The notes under the pieces: generated by a model
The model's input: only the letters and a program-made list of their open reading frames with translations
The model's database searches: none
What the model was told of the DNA's origin: nothing
Program-made: the position numbers and the translations under genes
Part shown: positions 1 through 11,230 of the stretch, piece by piece
Numbering within the stretch: the stretch's first letter is position 1
How the letters are laid out: each line of letters opens with the position of its first letter
DNA from: Marasmius tenuissimus
Taxonomy: Eukaryota > Basidiomycota > Agaricomycetes > Agaricales > Marasmiaceae
Assembly: GCA_029532415.1 (NCBI GenBank)
Contig: JAQOTA010000055.1
Coordinates: 310,001 to 374,000 of the forward strand
DNA length: 64,000 nucleotides
Direction of reading: 5' to 3'

Positions 1-30
1 TAAACCACCTCGTTAAACCTTTTATCAGGC

Positions 31-1610
31 ATGGAAGACGAAATCGCTGCTCTTGTGGGTGTATCATGTGTCCTTCAAGAATGCTATGGTGTTGACTGTT
101 TCTTGACTGCAGGTTATCGATAATGGCTCCGGAATGTGCAAGGCAGGATGTTCGTCATTTTCGACCTTGTCACTCTTCTATCTAGTGGACTCATTGTTTT
201 CCTTTCACAGTCGCCGGAGACGATGCACCCCGAGCCGTGTTTCCGTACGTCTTTCTTTTCGCCTTGTTCCATGACTTGTTGACCAAGAGAGGCTCTCAGA
301 TGCATTGTCGGGCGCCCTCGTCATGCAAATATCATGGTCGGGATGGGCAACAAGGACTCGTACGTCGGGTAAGCAGAGAATCAACTGTCCCAGCCATCTT
401 GCGCTCAACCTTCCCCAGCGACGAAGCTCAGTCTAAGCGGGGCGTCCTCAGTCTCAAGTATCCTATCGCACACGGTATCGTGACGAATTGGGACGATATG
501 GAGAAGATCTGGCATCACACCTTCTACAACGAGCTTCGCGTCGCACCGGAGGAACATCCAGTTCTCCTCACCGAGGCGCCTCTCAATCCTAAAGCAAACC
601 GGGAGAAGATGACGCAGATCATGTTCGAAACCTTCAACACACCCGCTTTCTTCGTGCAAATCCAGGCCGTTCTATCGCTGTATGCCTCCGGCCGAACAAC
701 CGGTATTGTGCTAGACTCTGGAGACGGCGTATCACACGTTGTCCCCATCTACGAAGGATTTGCACTCCCCCATGCGATCCTTCGCTTAGACCTTGCTGGA
801 CGCGACCTTACACAGGCACTGGTGAAGAACCTGACAGAGCGAGGTTATCAGTTCACGACTTCTGCCGAGCATGAGGTCGTGCGAGACATCAAGGAGAAGC
901 TCTGCTATGTTGCACTGGACTTCGAACAGGAGATGATGACGGCTGCCCAGTCGTCCTCCCTTGAGAAGAATTACGAGCTGCCGGACGGTCGGGTCATTAC
1001 GATTGGGAACGAACGGTTCGTATGCTTCATCCTTCGGACCTCGGTGTAGCTCATATGTCTTATGTCTACGGTAGATTCCGCGCCCCCGAAGCTCTGTTCA
1101 AACCTCATTTCCTAGGCCTCGAGGACGCTGGTGTTCATGATCTAGTGTATGGCCTTCCGTTATCAACATGGCTTTCTCCACGCTAAGATTTTTCGACCCT
1201 ATAGACATAATTCAATCACCAAATGCGATCTGGACATTCGTCGAGATCTTTACTCCAACATCGTCCTCTCCGGCGGAAGCACAATGTATCCCGGGTTGTC
1301 GGATCGCATGCAGAAGGAGCTAGGTGTATTGGCGCCCAGCAGCGTTAAGGTAAGTTGTTGCAGCACAAGGTACTCATCCCGGCTGATTCAAATCCTCTAA
1401 TCGTAGGTCAAGGTCGTTGCACCCCCAGAAAGGAAATACTCAGTATGGATCGGAGGTTCCATTCTGGCCTCTTTGTCGACGTTCCAGAACATGTGGATAA
1501 GCAAACAAGAATACGACGAATCCGGGCCTGCCATCGTTCATCGCAGTACGCTCTAAGCTCCTGGCACTTCCGCAATTTTGCTCATCGCTTGTCTTACAGA
1601 ATGCTTCTGA
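31..1610 (+). CDS. Actin-family protein, copy 1 (9 exons, 375 aa)
   Basis: Exons by eye: 31-54, 113-149, 211-244, 300-368, 419-1015, 1075-1146, 1205-1349, 1407-1545, 1600-1610. They sum to 1128 nt, 375 codons plus stop, exactly the length of conventional actin. The product starts MEDEIAAL and has the phosphate-1 loop [10 protein letters not shown], the second ATP loop LDSGDGVSH, the [18 protein letters not shown] block and the C-terminus HRKCF. Actin forms cytoskeletal filaments and hydrolyses ATP. The copy departs from canonical fungal actin in several places: [11 protein letters not shown] for [25 protein letters not shown], and HDLVHNS near residue 275. It is therefore more likely a divergent paralog than the housekeeping gene. 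Two introns (150-210, 1016-1074) use the donor GTTCGT. The promoter lies off the window. The actin-family call is secure; whether it is expressed is unknown. Confidence 0.93.
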
Positions 1611-2343
1611 GCCCCAAGTGATACGCAGGATAGAGATCATGGGAACCTTTCTGATCCATACGTTCCGCTCATGTATAATTGCATTGTTTGTACCGAACCT
1701 GTACAAACTGCGTTTTCTACAGACGGGACTCCGTCCGAGCATCTGAACAATGATACTGAGCCTTGATTCCAAGAGACTCGCGTTTAACTTCCAATATATT
1801 GAGGCCCGCTCTGGCTGGCGCGGTGGCGCTCGACACTGAGTCCATTTGCACCGGATTTGATCGTTCCCACGCGTCTTTCCTGTGCTCTCACCATCACCTA
1901 CTCAGTGCTCAAGCCTGCAAGCTCGAAACCCCAGCATGCACCGTTCACCAGTACCCACTGCGTACCGATTTACCGGGCGTAAACCGAGGTGTCACGGATA
2001 TGTCAAAGAAAGCAATATGTTCCACCAGAAAATGACTCCTTTTCGGTGGGTATTTTGGTAGTTAGTACCAGGATCTGACTGACCGTGAAAAGTATACCAG
2101 GGTTGTTCGGAATGAAAGGCAAAAACGAAGTCAGTATCGAGCGATAGCCAGCGTACTGCGCCAAGACTCACATTCAAATTGCCATCTTTGCGTTCATGAT
2201 GCTTGCCCGCACCTGGTTGTTCATTCCAGTGCGTGGCGTGCTCGTAGGATTTCGCGCAGGAGTTCGCTATTAAGATAGATAGCACTTTGCTTTTGATGAT
2301 TGGATTAAGTGTCCATCGTCCAAGTTTCCTAAGACTGGAATCG
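1611..2343. other. Intergenic, actin copy 1 to membrane-protein gene
   Basis: No supported gene. It holds the actin 3' flank, including an AT-rich stretch around 1660-1700, and the presumed promoter of the membrane-protein gene at 2344. Open frames here are short, on conflicting strands, and lack domain-like composition. Confidence 0.5.
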
Positions 2344-5300
2344 ATGACTTCTCGGACTGAGGAAATCACAGCACTGTACCGTACGAACGGAGTAGTTGTG
2401 GTACAACCTATAGCGACGCTATCGGTAAGTCAATCCGATTGTGACTTGGAATACGTTCTCACTGATCTCGCTTTCTATTTGTCTACTCAGGCGACACTCT
2501 TCATATACGGTCAGTTTCCCAACACCAACGAATATCTACACCAACCCGATCAAGAACCTTTGAACAGGAATCTACTTCATCATCTTTGGAATGGCGATCA
2601 ATGTGCTCTTTCGTCGCAATTCGCTCGCTTCGAAGCTTTATCGGTGGTGCACGATATCACTGTTTGCTCTCGCGACGATCTATGTGGGCACGAACGTTTG
2701 GGGTTACACGCGACAAGCTACGATCTACTTTGAAGCCACGAAAACCAGGAGTTACGATCCACTACTCAGATACCTCCATGGAGATGTCGGGAAGAGCGCT
2801 CTTTTGTGCGTATGATTCTCACTCAATCTACCATTTGTGTCACTTACCTATAATGATTTCGAATCAAGTGGAACCGTGAGCTTGAACGTTGCTTTCATGA
2901 AGTGAGTTTATCGAGAAGCCGAGTCTGTAGTACTACGAGCTGACACAAGACTCTGACTGTAGCATCATCGCCGATTGGATGCTTGTACGTTCGATTGCCA
3001 AATCGCTCACTCGTCAAATGCTAAAGGCTGCTCAACGTCCAGATCCACCGGTGTTATGTGATATGGGAGTCCAACAAAGTTGCACTCTATTCCTTTTCGT
3101 CAATCGCGATCATTCTGAATGGTTGGTTTATTTATGTTCAACGCCTTCAGTTACAAGCCTGTTCTTACCAGACATCCTCATTCCAAACAGGTTTGAATGC
3201 AGGGACTTACATCGTAGGAATCGTCGGAATTGTTTCTACCAGCTCCGTGGCCAAGTACCGATTGTTTCATTGGGCCAGCGAGATTAACAACGGGTGCAAT
3301 GTGGCTATCGCTGTCTTTAGTCTCATCTTGACGTTTACCACTGGTACGTTCACTGATTCGGATCGTGAATTTTGGTATTGTTGAATCCGGACTACCGGAT
3401 ATATGGACCGTTGTATCGGGCCGCATATATGCTTCAATCGTTTCACTATGATCTATGATATTCCTAGTCACTCCTGTTATAGAAGATACAGCCACCTCTG
3501 TATAGTATATAAGTAGCTCTGTATCTACATGCAATACCAGTACTTTTACTACTCTCATTGCTGCCTCTAAGCCTATCTCCAGGTGAGCTAGTCTGTCCCA
3601 TGCTGCCACTGCGTGGGCAGGACCTCTGCCTCAACAGGTTATGGGCCCCGGTGCCCTGTCGATGTGCCCTGCGATGGCAGCTCTCTAGGATGTGCACCTT
3701 TATTGTGTGCTGCCTATGATGATGCGCTATTGTGGTTGTTGCACTCGATAACCATTGTGACTGCTTAATCGCTGTCGTGATGGGCAGACCGTTAACACCG
3801 GTTCTGGACCTGTGAAGTTGACATCTTCATTGATGTTTGACGATGGTGGACTGTGTCCTCAACAACGATCGATGGCTATCGCTGTTGACCGTGCAGTGAT
3901 TTCTTTTATCATTGCCTATGATGATGAACCTATGCTGATCGTTGTTTTATTACTCCAGATCGCTATGGCTCCTGTTATGTCTACCCTTATCTCCACCGTT
4001 GAGGTCTTCAGCGGTGTCAACTGGCGCAAGTGGTCCAAGGGTCTTGGTACCTATGCGATGATCAACGAGTTCTACGACCATTACACCAACGACGATCCTG
4101 AACCTACTGAACCTGATAAACCTAAAGAACCAGCAGAACCCAAGCCAACTACTCGCACTGTCACTGTTGCTGCTACAACTACAACTGAAGCGACTACACG
4201 CACGGAGACGGTCTCTCCTACCGACGCTCAGATGCAGCAGTATGCTAGGGACCTGGAGCAGTATGCTAACGCTTTGGAGAGGTATGAGAAGGAGGTTCTC
4301 AGGTATGAGAAGGATAATTGACGTTGGAAGAAGTATGAATTCAAAGCCATGGGTGCACTACGTGCCACCACCACCATTGCCGTGCAGAGTATTATCGAGG
4401 ATGATGATACGGCTTGGGGTGCTTGGGAGAAGATCAAGGCTCGTTATGGTCAACAGACTTCTGTGTCTGTTTGGGCTGACTTCAAGTCGGTCATGGAGTT
4501 TCGTTTGTCCGGTGGTAACCCCGTTCCCGAGATTGCTAAACTCGAACTCCTATTCGGCCAGCTCACTGAAGCTCAGATCGATCTTCCTACCCTCGTTAGA
4601 GCCATGCTCCTCCTCTCGATCATTCCACAGTCATGGGCCAACGCTCGTGAATTTGCTACCAATGGTAACTCGCCAGCTGAACTTACTTTCGAAGTGGCTC
4701 GTGATGCCGTCATTAACCACTACGAATCCCGCAAACCCGCTCCTCTCGCGTCACGCATCTCTTCTGTCAAGAAGAAGGACAAGGACCCAAAGTTTAACCA
4801 ACAGTCTAATCCTCCTTCGTCGACGTCTAACAATAACAACCAGTCTAAGAACAACAACGACCAGAAGAAGAAGAATAACCGACGTGGCAGGAAGAAGAAG
4901 GGTGATTCTCAGGACAACAAGAGTGACTCCTCTCACAAGGGTCATTCTCATATTGCGTCCCTCTCTCATTTGTCCATCTCCTCACCCCCCATCGTTCCTG
5001 ATACTCCATCTGTCGTACATCCCGTGGACCGATCCCGGGATCCACTCCACATGCAGCGTTTCTCCGGTGCTACTCCTGGTGGTACTGTTTTTGAGAATGC
5101 TCAGGCTGCTCGCAGTCTTGCCGATCGTCTTGGCGTCCCCAAGTATGCTCACGTCCTTGAACCTATGGAACAGGGATATGCGGCTGTTTCCTCTTCCTCC
5201 CTCAAGCATCGTATTGATGGTCCCTTCTCCACTGCTCCACCTGCAAAGCGTGCTAAGAGCGTCGAGAAGGTTTACGACCTCTATGATTCTTTCTACGAGG

Positions 5301-8300
5301 ACTCCGACTCTGAGCGTGAGGATCGTATCGCGTTGAATGCCGTAAACGATTCTTTGCGTACGGAGATTGCGAGTGGAAGTGCCATGGATGTTGACAGCGA
5401 GATTGCAGATGCCGCTGGTTTTTCTGACGATGTTGAGTACAATTCAGTCTCCATCGGATCTGAGGAATCTGACGATGACAGGCAAGTGCCTTATCTCAGT
5501 CTTTCTTCTAACACTGATACGAACCTACAGTGCGCCGCTTTATTAGCCGCTTCTAAACGTAGTTGTTCGGATATCGTGTCCCGTATGAAATTTGCGCAAT
5601 ATATTGGTGATCACTTTGCCACATGTGCCAATTGTAAGGGAAAGAAGGCGACTGGAAACTCGCAAGAGTGGATCGTCGATTCAGGTGCTTCATCGCACTT
5701 TACTTATGATCTCGAAGATTTTGCCGAGTACGAACCCATGAACAATGGACCGCAGCTAAACACTGCACAGAAGGACAACCCTATTCAAATTAAAGGGAAA
5801 GGGACTGTGTTCATCTCTCATTCTGTTGAAGGATCTGACGGTTGTATGGAGGAACACATTACGCGACTCTATCCTGTCTATTATGTTCCGCTTCTGTCAA
5901 TTCGACTTCTCTCTCTTGGAGAATTCTTGCAAGGTGGTCTGCAAGTACGCGGATCGTCTAGCAAATTGGCTTTTTATCAAAAGGGTCGACGCCAATCATT
6001 GGTATCTTACCCGCTCATGCCTGGTCAAACCATTTATTGGGTTAGCTCGCAGAAAGCCTCTGCTCGTAGCTTAATGGCCAAGTCAACGATGGATAAAGTT
6101 GACTACAAGGTTCTACACAGACGTTTCGGACATTGTTCAGACAAGGCTCTGGATAAAGCTCGGAAGCATACAAAGAACTTCCCGGAATTCGACCGAAAAC
6201 CGAAGAAAACCCGGTTATGCCGAGGATGTGCAGAAGGAAAGATGCACTCCAGATCGTTCCCTGACTCCACTACCCGTGCCTCGAAACCCTTCGAAAAAAT
6301 CCACTCCGACCTCAAACAATTCCCCACTGAGTCGTACTACAAATACAAATGGTATATGTCGTTTGTCGATGACTGTACTTCACATGGCTGGACAATGCTC
6401 ATGCGACGCAAATCTGACTCAGTCAAGATGCTCCGTGACTTTATTGCTATGGTGAAGGTACAATTCGGTGTTGATATTAAGGAATGGATGTCCGATGGAG
6501 GGGGAGAGTACAAATCGGATGCCTTCAATGATGTACTAAAGGAGCACGGTATCAAAATTCTGACCAGCATTCCATATACGCCGGAACAGAATGGTCGTGC
6601 AGAACGGTTCAATCGGACCATTGTCGAGAAAGCTCAAGCTCTTCGCTTTGATGCTTGTCTTCCACCTTCTTGGTGGGAATTCTGTGTGTTGCACGCTGTT
6701 GCACTTCATAATCGGACGCCGTCCCAGCGTTTACGTTGGTTGACCCCGCATGAGAAGTTGCATGGCAGTGCACCGGATGTTTCGGATCTTCGAGTATTCG
6801 GATGTGCAGCGTATGCGTTTATTCCGGAAAAGCGTCGAGTTAACAAGTTATCTCCGCGTTTGGAACTGATGACCTTCATTGGTTTTCAGGAAGGCATGAA
6901 AGGATATGTCTTTATGAAGATGTCCAATAATGCTATCTTCAAAAGCGCTACTGCTCTGTTCGATGAAAATTTGTTCCCAAAGTGTTCTGATAAGAAACCG
7001 CGTGGCTTTACCCCGGTGGGTGAAATCCCTGAAATACCGCCGGTATTGGGTGAAAATCCCAACTTCTCTTCGGATAGTGATGACAATCTATATCCTCCCA
7101 AGAACCTTCCAAAGCGATCGGAATCTCCTCATGACGATGATGGAGATGGTACTGTACCTCAGGGTGAACGTCAACACTCTGATCCTGATCCTCCGTTCCA
7201 GCCTCCCAGGCCACCTACTGGTGTAGGTGGTAAAGAGCAGTCTCCGCCGCCAAGGCGTTCAGGCAGGAAACGGACGGGTACTAAGCAACCTGATAACGTA
7301 TTTGGTGAACAACGAGACCCAAATAATCCCTCGCGCATTGTGCGTGATATGGAGAGAAATTCGACATGGAGAGATGCCACGGGTGATAGAGAACCCATGG
7401 ATCCACCTACTACTCGTAGGAGAGGCAGACCTAGAAAAGTTCCTGGGACTAATCGTGCCAGTCTGTCTACCATGTGTAACTCCAGGGGGAGTCAGCCCGA
7501 TAGCTTAGTGCAACAATTATCCCAGGAAGGGGGAGTAGGTTTCGTGATTTATCTGTTAAATCGGGCAGTTCCCATTCACGATGACCTCACCGATATGTCT
7601 AACGTTCGAGAGTGGACTCTCCGTGACATACTGAAGCTGCCAGCTGAGCAGCAGAGAGAATGGAAGGCCGCTTGCCGCGATGAACTAGAGGCTCTTCGCA
7701 AGCGCAAGGTCTTCGAATTGGTTGACCTACCTAAAGGTCGCAAGGCTGTCAAAAACAGATGGGTGTTTGACGTTAAGTCAGACGGTCGAAAGAAAGCTCG
7801 ACTTGTTGCCAAGGGTTTCTCTCAGGTCGAAGGTGTTGATTTTGATGAGATCTTCTCACCAGTTGTACGGTTTGAAACTGTACGGATGATGCTCGCACTT
7901 GCAGCTCTCAAAAACTGGCACATTCAGGCATTGGATGTGAAGAACGCCTTTCTTTATGGTGAACTTAAAGAAGAGATCTATATGGATCAACCTGAAGGTT
8001 TCAAGGTTAAGGGTCAGGAAGGCAAAGTCTATCGCCTTCGCCGTGCATTATATGGACTGAAGCAAGCTGCTCTTGAGTGGTGGTGTGCTCTCAGCTCGTC
8101 CATGGAAGTCATGGGCTTCAAACGCTTAACTTCCGATGCAGGTCTCTTCATCTGCAAAGATCATGAGACTGGTGAAGAATGTATTGCTTTGATCTATGTC
8201 GACGATGCATTATTCCTTGGACCCAACAAAGCCTTTGTCGAAAAGAAGAAAGCCGAGTTTATGGCTCGTTGGGAATGCCGTGATCCTGGAGAAGTTAAAG

Positions 8301-9998
8301 AGTTCTTGCGCATGCGTATTCGTCGCAGAGGCCGTAAAATCCTTCTTGACCAGACCGAATACTTGAAGAAGGTCTTGAAGCGATTTGGCATGCAGAATGC
8401 AAAAGCAGCAGATACTCCTCTTCCTGCCGGCTATATTCCACAACCCAACGAAGGTCCTGTTGATCCCGAACGTCGCGCTCGATATCAATCAGTGATTGGA
8501 TCGCTTCTGTATATCATGCTTGGCACTCGTCCAGATATTGCCTACGCTGTTACAAAGCTTTCTCAATTCTCTGCTAATCCATCAGAGGATCACCTGAAGA
8601 AGGCGCTTTATATTTGCCGCTATCTTGCAGGAACTCCAGACTATGCATTGGTCTATGATGGAGCCTCTGACGGAGGTTTACTAGCATTCACTGATTCTGA
8701 TTGGGCTGCTGATCCTATCAAACGTCGGTCAATCACGGGCTATTTCTTCAAATTGGCAGGTGGCATCTTCTGTTGGCAATCACGCGCCCAGAAGACTGTT
8801 GCGCTTTCATCCACTGAAGCTGAATACATGGCGCTATCCGACTGTAGTCGTCAGGCTGTGTGGATTCGACAGTTACTCTCTGAACTTGGGATAGATATGA
8901 CTCCCGTTCCCATATGTGGAGATAATCAAGGCTCGATTTTTATCGCCTCTAACCCAGTTCAAGAACGTCGCACCAAACACATTGATATTCGATATCATTA
9001 CATTCGCGAATGTGTTTCAGACCGCAAGGTCGATCTTTTCTTTATTGACGGTACCTACAATCCTGCGGACATGTTTACCAAGAATTTGGGTCATGTCAAG
9101 TTCTCCGCTTTTAGAGAACATCTTGGACTTGAATTTTATTCGTCCGAATAGACGCTTCGTGCTCTACTTGTGCCGCACTTAGCGAGGGGGAGTGTTGAAT
9201 CCGGACTACCGGATATATGGACCGTTGTATCGGGCCGCATATATGCTTCAATCGTTTCACTATGATCTATGATATTCCTAGTCACTCCTGTTATAGAAGA
9301 TACAGCCACCTCTGTATAGTATATAAGTAGCTCTGTATCTACATGCAATACCAGTACTTTTACTACTCTCGTTGCTGCCTCTAAGCCTATCTCCAGGTGA
9401 GCTAGTCTGTCCCATGCTGCCACTGCGTGGGCAGGACCTCTGCCTCAACAGGTATCTGGACAAGGACTAACTTGGGGTGAAACACCAGGCGGTAGGATCT
9501 GGTGGATTAGTCACGAAGCAAGGAAACTAATAGGGAAGCCCATACATCAAAGATACAAGTCCATTGTCGTCATAATGTAGGTGAAACATTCATTGGACCT
9601 TCTCCGGGGTTGACGCTGATATTCAGCTACAGTGTCGATTCAGGCTTACTCTATGCTACTGTACTCTTGTTGAATATCATTCTACAACTTACAGTCACCC
9701 ACAACTATTCGGGAGTACTTCCGTTCGTGGTTGCACCCATCTCGGCCTTGATGTCGGTGAGTTTTTTACGTGTGCACTGTTTCGCGGCGAGCACACCGAG
9801 TCTGACCGCAGAGCTACATAGGGTCTTGCTCCCACTCTAATTATCGTGCGCGCAGCAGGTGGCAAGTCGGTGGACAACGTCAATCAGATGGTGTCTTCTT
9901 TGCATTTTGCTGACGGGGATGTTACCCAAGAACGGTCCCAAACGAGGCCTCGGAGCAGCTTTAGTTTGCGGTACAGCGGGCCACTGGGAGAAGCTTAG
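2344..9998 (+). CDS. Multi-pass membrane protein of agaricomycete type (10 exons, 347 aa), split by a retrotransposon in an intron
   Basis: Exons: 2344-2424, 2491-2509, 2568-2805, 2869-2901, 2963-2984, 3043-3121, 3191-3343, 9465-9576, 9627-9756, 9822-9998 (1044 nt). The protein has about seven hydrophobic segments, for example ATLFIYGIYFIIFGMAINV, TISLFALATIYVG and YATVLLLNIILQL. It also carries IHRCYVIWESNK after the third or fourth segment and GGRIWWISHEAR before the last two. This layout is typical of a large family of agaricomycete integral membrane proteins of unknown function. Phases match across the 6.1-kb intron 7, so the inserted copia element need not abolish the protein. Removing the element and one target duplication leaves a 44-nt intron. 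No biochemical role can be assigned. The ATG at 2344 was chosen because it precedes the first good hydrophobic exon. Confidence 0.8.
3379..3636 (+). repeat. 5' LTR
   Basis: 258 bp, TG...CA ends. It contains a TATA-like stretch TATATAAG near 3506-3513, the likely start region for the element transcript. Confidence 0.95.
3637..3648 (+). promoter_or_regulatory. Primer-binding site, half initiator tRNA-Met type
   Basis: GGTTATGGGCCC directly follows the 5' LTR. It complements the anticodon stem-loop of eukaryotic initiator tRNA-Met (GGGCCCAUAACC), not the tRNA 3' end. The Drosophila copia primer site has this arrangement, where a half-tRNA primes reverse transcription. Confidence 0.8.
3965..9151 (+). 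pseudogene. copia gag-pol polyprotein, one in-frame TGA
   Basis: One reading frame runs from the ATG at 3965 to the stop at 9151, broken only by TGA at 4319-4321. Gag occupies the first part. It has the line WKKYEFKAMGA just after the stop and a Lys/Asn-rich basic stretch near 4800-4910. I see no CCHC zinc knuckle. Protease follows with the active site DSGAS near 5678. Integrase has an HHCC zinc module (HRRFGH ... CRGC, 6114-6230) and the catalytic residues in FVDDC, SDGGGEY and PEQNGRAER. Reverse transcriptase has KNRWVF, ALDVKNAF and YVDD (near 8197). RNase H has FTDSDWA and SSTEAEYMA and ends at FYSSE. If translation starts downstream at 4349, pol is intact but most of gag is lost. Readthrough cannot be excluded. 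Confidence 0.9.
9181..9192 (+). promoter_or_regulatory. Polypurine tract
   Basis: The purine-rich stretch agcgagggggag abuts the 3' LTR, the expected site for priming plus-strand DNA. Confidence 0.8.
9193..9450 (+). repeat. 3' LTR
   Basis: 258 bp, identical to the 5' LTR except for one base. It is followed at once by the second copy of the target duplication GGTAT. Confidence 0.95.
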
Positions 9999-10580
9999 GC
10001 TTGAAGATAGGAACAGAAGTTGAAGTATGGGCCAGGAATCCGGATGTACACTACGTTGGGTGACAGAATGATGCATTTTCCTACTGGTTTCCTCTGAACT
10101 TGTCCCCCCCCCCCCCACCTTAGGTCAAAGCCCGGTAGCGCGTTATGATTGAATCATTACCCGTGCGGCTTTTCCTTACCGTCCCTTTGCCCTCGAAGAT
10201 TGGGTTGCCGCCAATCCTCGCTTCTTTGTCTGAGGGTAACGTACAAGAGATTGCCATAGAGGGCAATACTGGGCATGATTGGGAGGAGATCAACTGCCAA
10301 AAAGGGCGAGCCGGATGATTGGTGCCGTCGTCATGGAAGCTTCTTGCCGCTTTGGGACGTGCCGCTAGTGGTGCTTTGTTTGCTCCAGGGTTCGCTTGCC
10401 TGAAATAGTGATTTTTCAGTTCCCACTCTCGACTTTTCGCTGGATTGCCCATCCTTAGCATTGATATTTAACTGACAGTACGCCGCCACTATGAAGTCCC
10501 CAGAATCCCCCAGAATCCGACCTCAGAATCAAGCGTTCGACTCAGTTTCGCCTCACTCTTATTCTTAACGCTTTATCCTC
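9999..10580. promoter_or_regulatory. Upstream region of membrane-protein gene copy 1 (duplicated)
   Basis: From about 10091 to the ATG the sequence matches 17999-18486 upstream of the second copy. A run of about 14 C at 10106-10119 sits at the left edge of the match. The conserved stretch includes gattgggttgccgccaatcctcgc (against gattgggctgctgccaatcctcgc), a likely CCAAT-type promoter region. No gene seen. Confidence 0.5.
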
Positions 10581-11230
10581 ATGTCTTCTACCACGAGCAC
10601 CCATAACATTGCCCAGGAGGCCTCCTCATCCTCTTCAGTCATTGCACAACCACAACCAGCTGCGACCCAGCCAGAGCAAGGCTCTTCTTCACCCACGAGA
10701 AATCCGACAGACGCATTCTTCGGATATACCTTTTCTACTTCTGTCACAGAGTCGAGACACGACAGAAGAATATCATCTTCGGATGTCGACTTGGAACTTG
10801 GCATGGCCTACGAAACATCGCCTGATATCGCACCACCACCCTATGTCGAGCCACCAGAATATACCAAGTCCGCAGAGCCAATCACGCTCGCGAAATATCT
10901 GTTCAAGTTTGGTTTCCGTACGTGTCTTCCTTTATTTCAATGATAAGCCTTTCACTAATTGGTTCTCTCTGTACAGTGTTCCCACTATTCTGGGTAATGG
11001 GTGCCTTCATCCTCATCACGCCTCTTCGTGCACCCGACGAAGATGTCAACGACCCTACTTCCCCGCATGCCTGGCTTCCAGAGAAGACCGAAGCTGAAAA
11101 GGCTGCAATCATTTCTCACCTTCGAAAAGCAGAGGTGAAATGGGCCTGGAGATGCCTTTTCGCGCTCCTGATTGTCACATTCTTCGGTGTTGCTGCTGGT
11201 GTCACCATTTGGGCCGTTCTGAGAAGATGA
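10581..11230 (+). CDS. Small two-segment membrane protein, copy 1 (2 exons, 196 aa)
   Basis: Exons 10581-10917 and 10977-11230, split by a 59-nt intron with donor GTACGT. The N-terminal half is Ser/Pro/Gln-rich and probably disordered, with PPPYVEPPEY near residues 90-100. It is followed by AKYLFKFGF, a hydrophobic segment PLFWVMGAFILI, an acidic linker with WLPEKTEAEKAA, and a final hydrophobic helix CLFALLIVTFFGVAAG before a short basic tail (LRR). This shape recurs in uncharacterised basidiomycete membrane proteins. The second exon is more conserved with copy 2 than the promoter is. No function can be given. Confidence 0.85.

Larger units (their letters stand above)
3379..9450 (+). mobile_element. 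Ty1/copia LTR retrotransposon, complete, with target duplication
   Basis: A 6072-bp element lies inside intron 7 of the membrane-protein gene. Both 258-bp LTRs begin TGTTGAAT and end TCAACA. They differ at one position that I see (ctcattgc against ctcgttgc), so insertion is recent. The 5-bp target duplication GGTAT lies at 3374-3378 and 9451-9455. Internal order is primer site, gag, protease, integrase, reverse transcriptase, RNase H, then a purine tract. Integrase before reverse transcriptase is diagnostic for copia. The element is in the same orientation as the host gene, so its LTR promoter and terminator could affect host transcription. Confidence 0.96.

Noticed and set aside
4167..5336. 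389-codon open frame on the plus strand
   Set aside because: It is an out-of-frame shadow of the copia gag-protease region. Its Ser/Arg/Leu composition is an artefact, and the other frame has clear protease and integrase motifs.
10106..10119. Poly-C run as a functional element
   Set aside because: A simple homopolymer at the edge of a duplicated block, with no matching run at the second copy.
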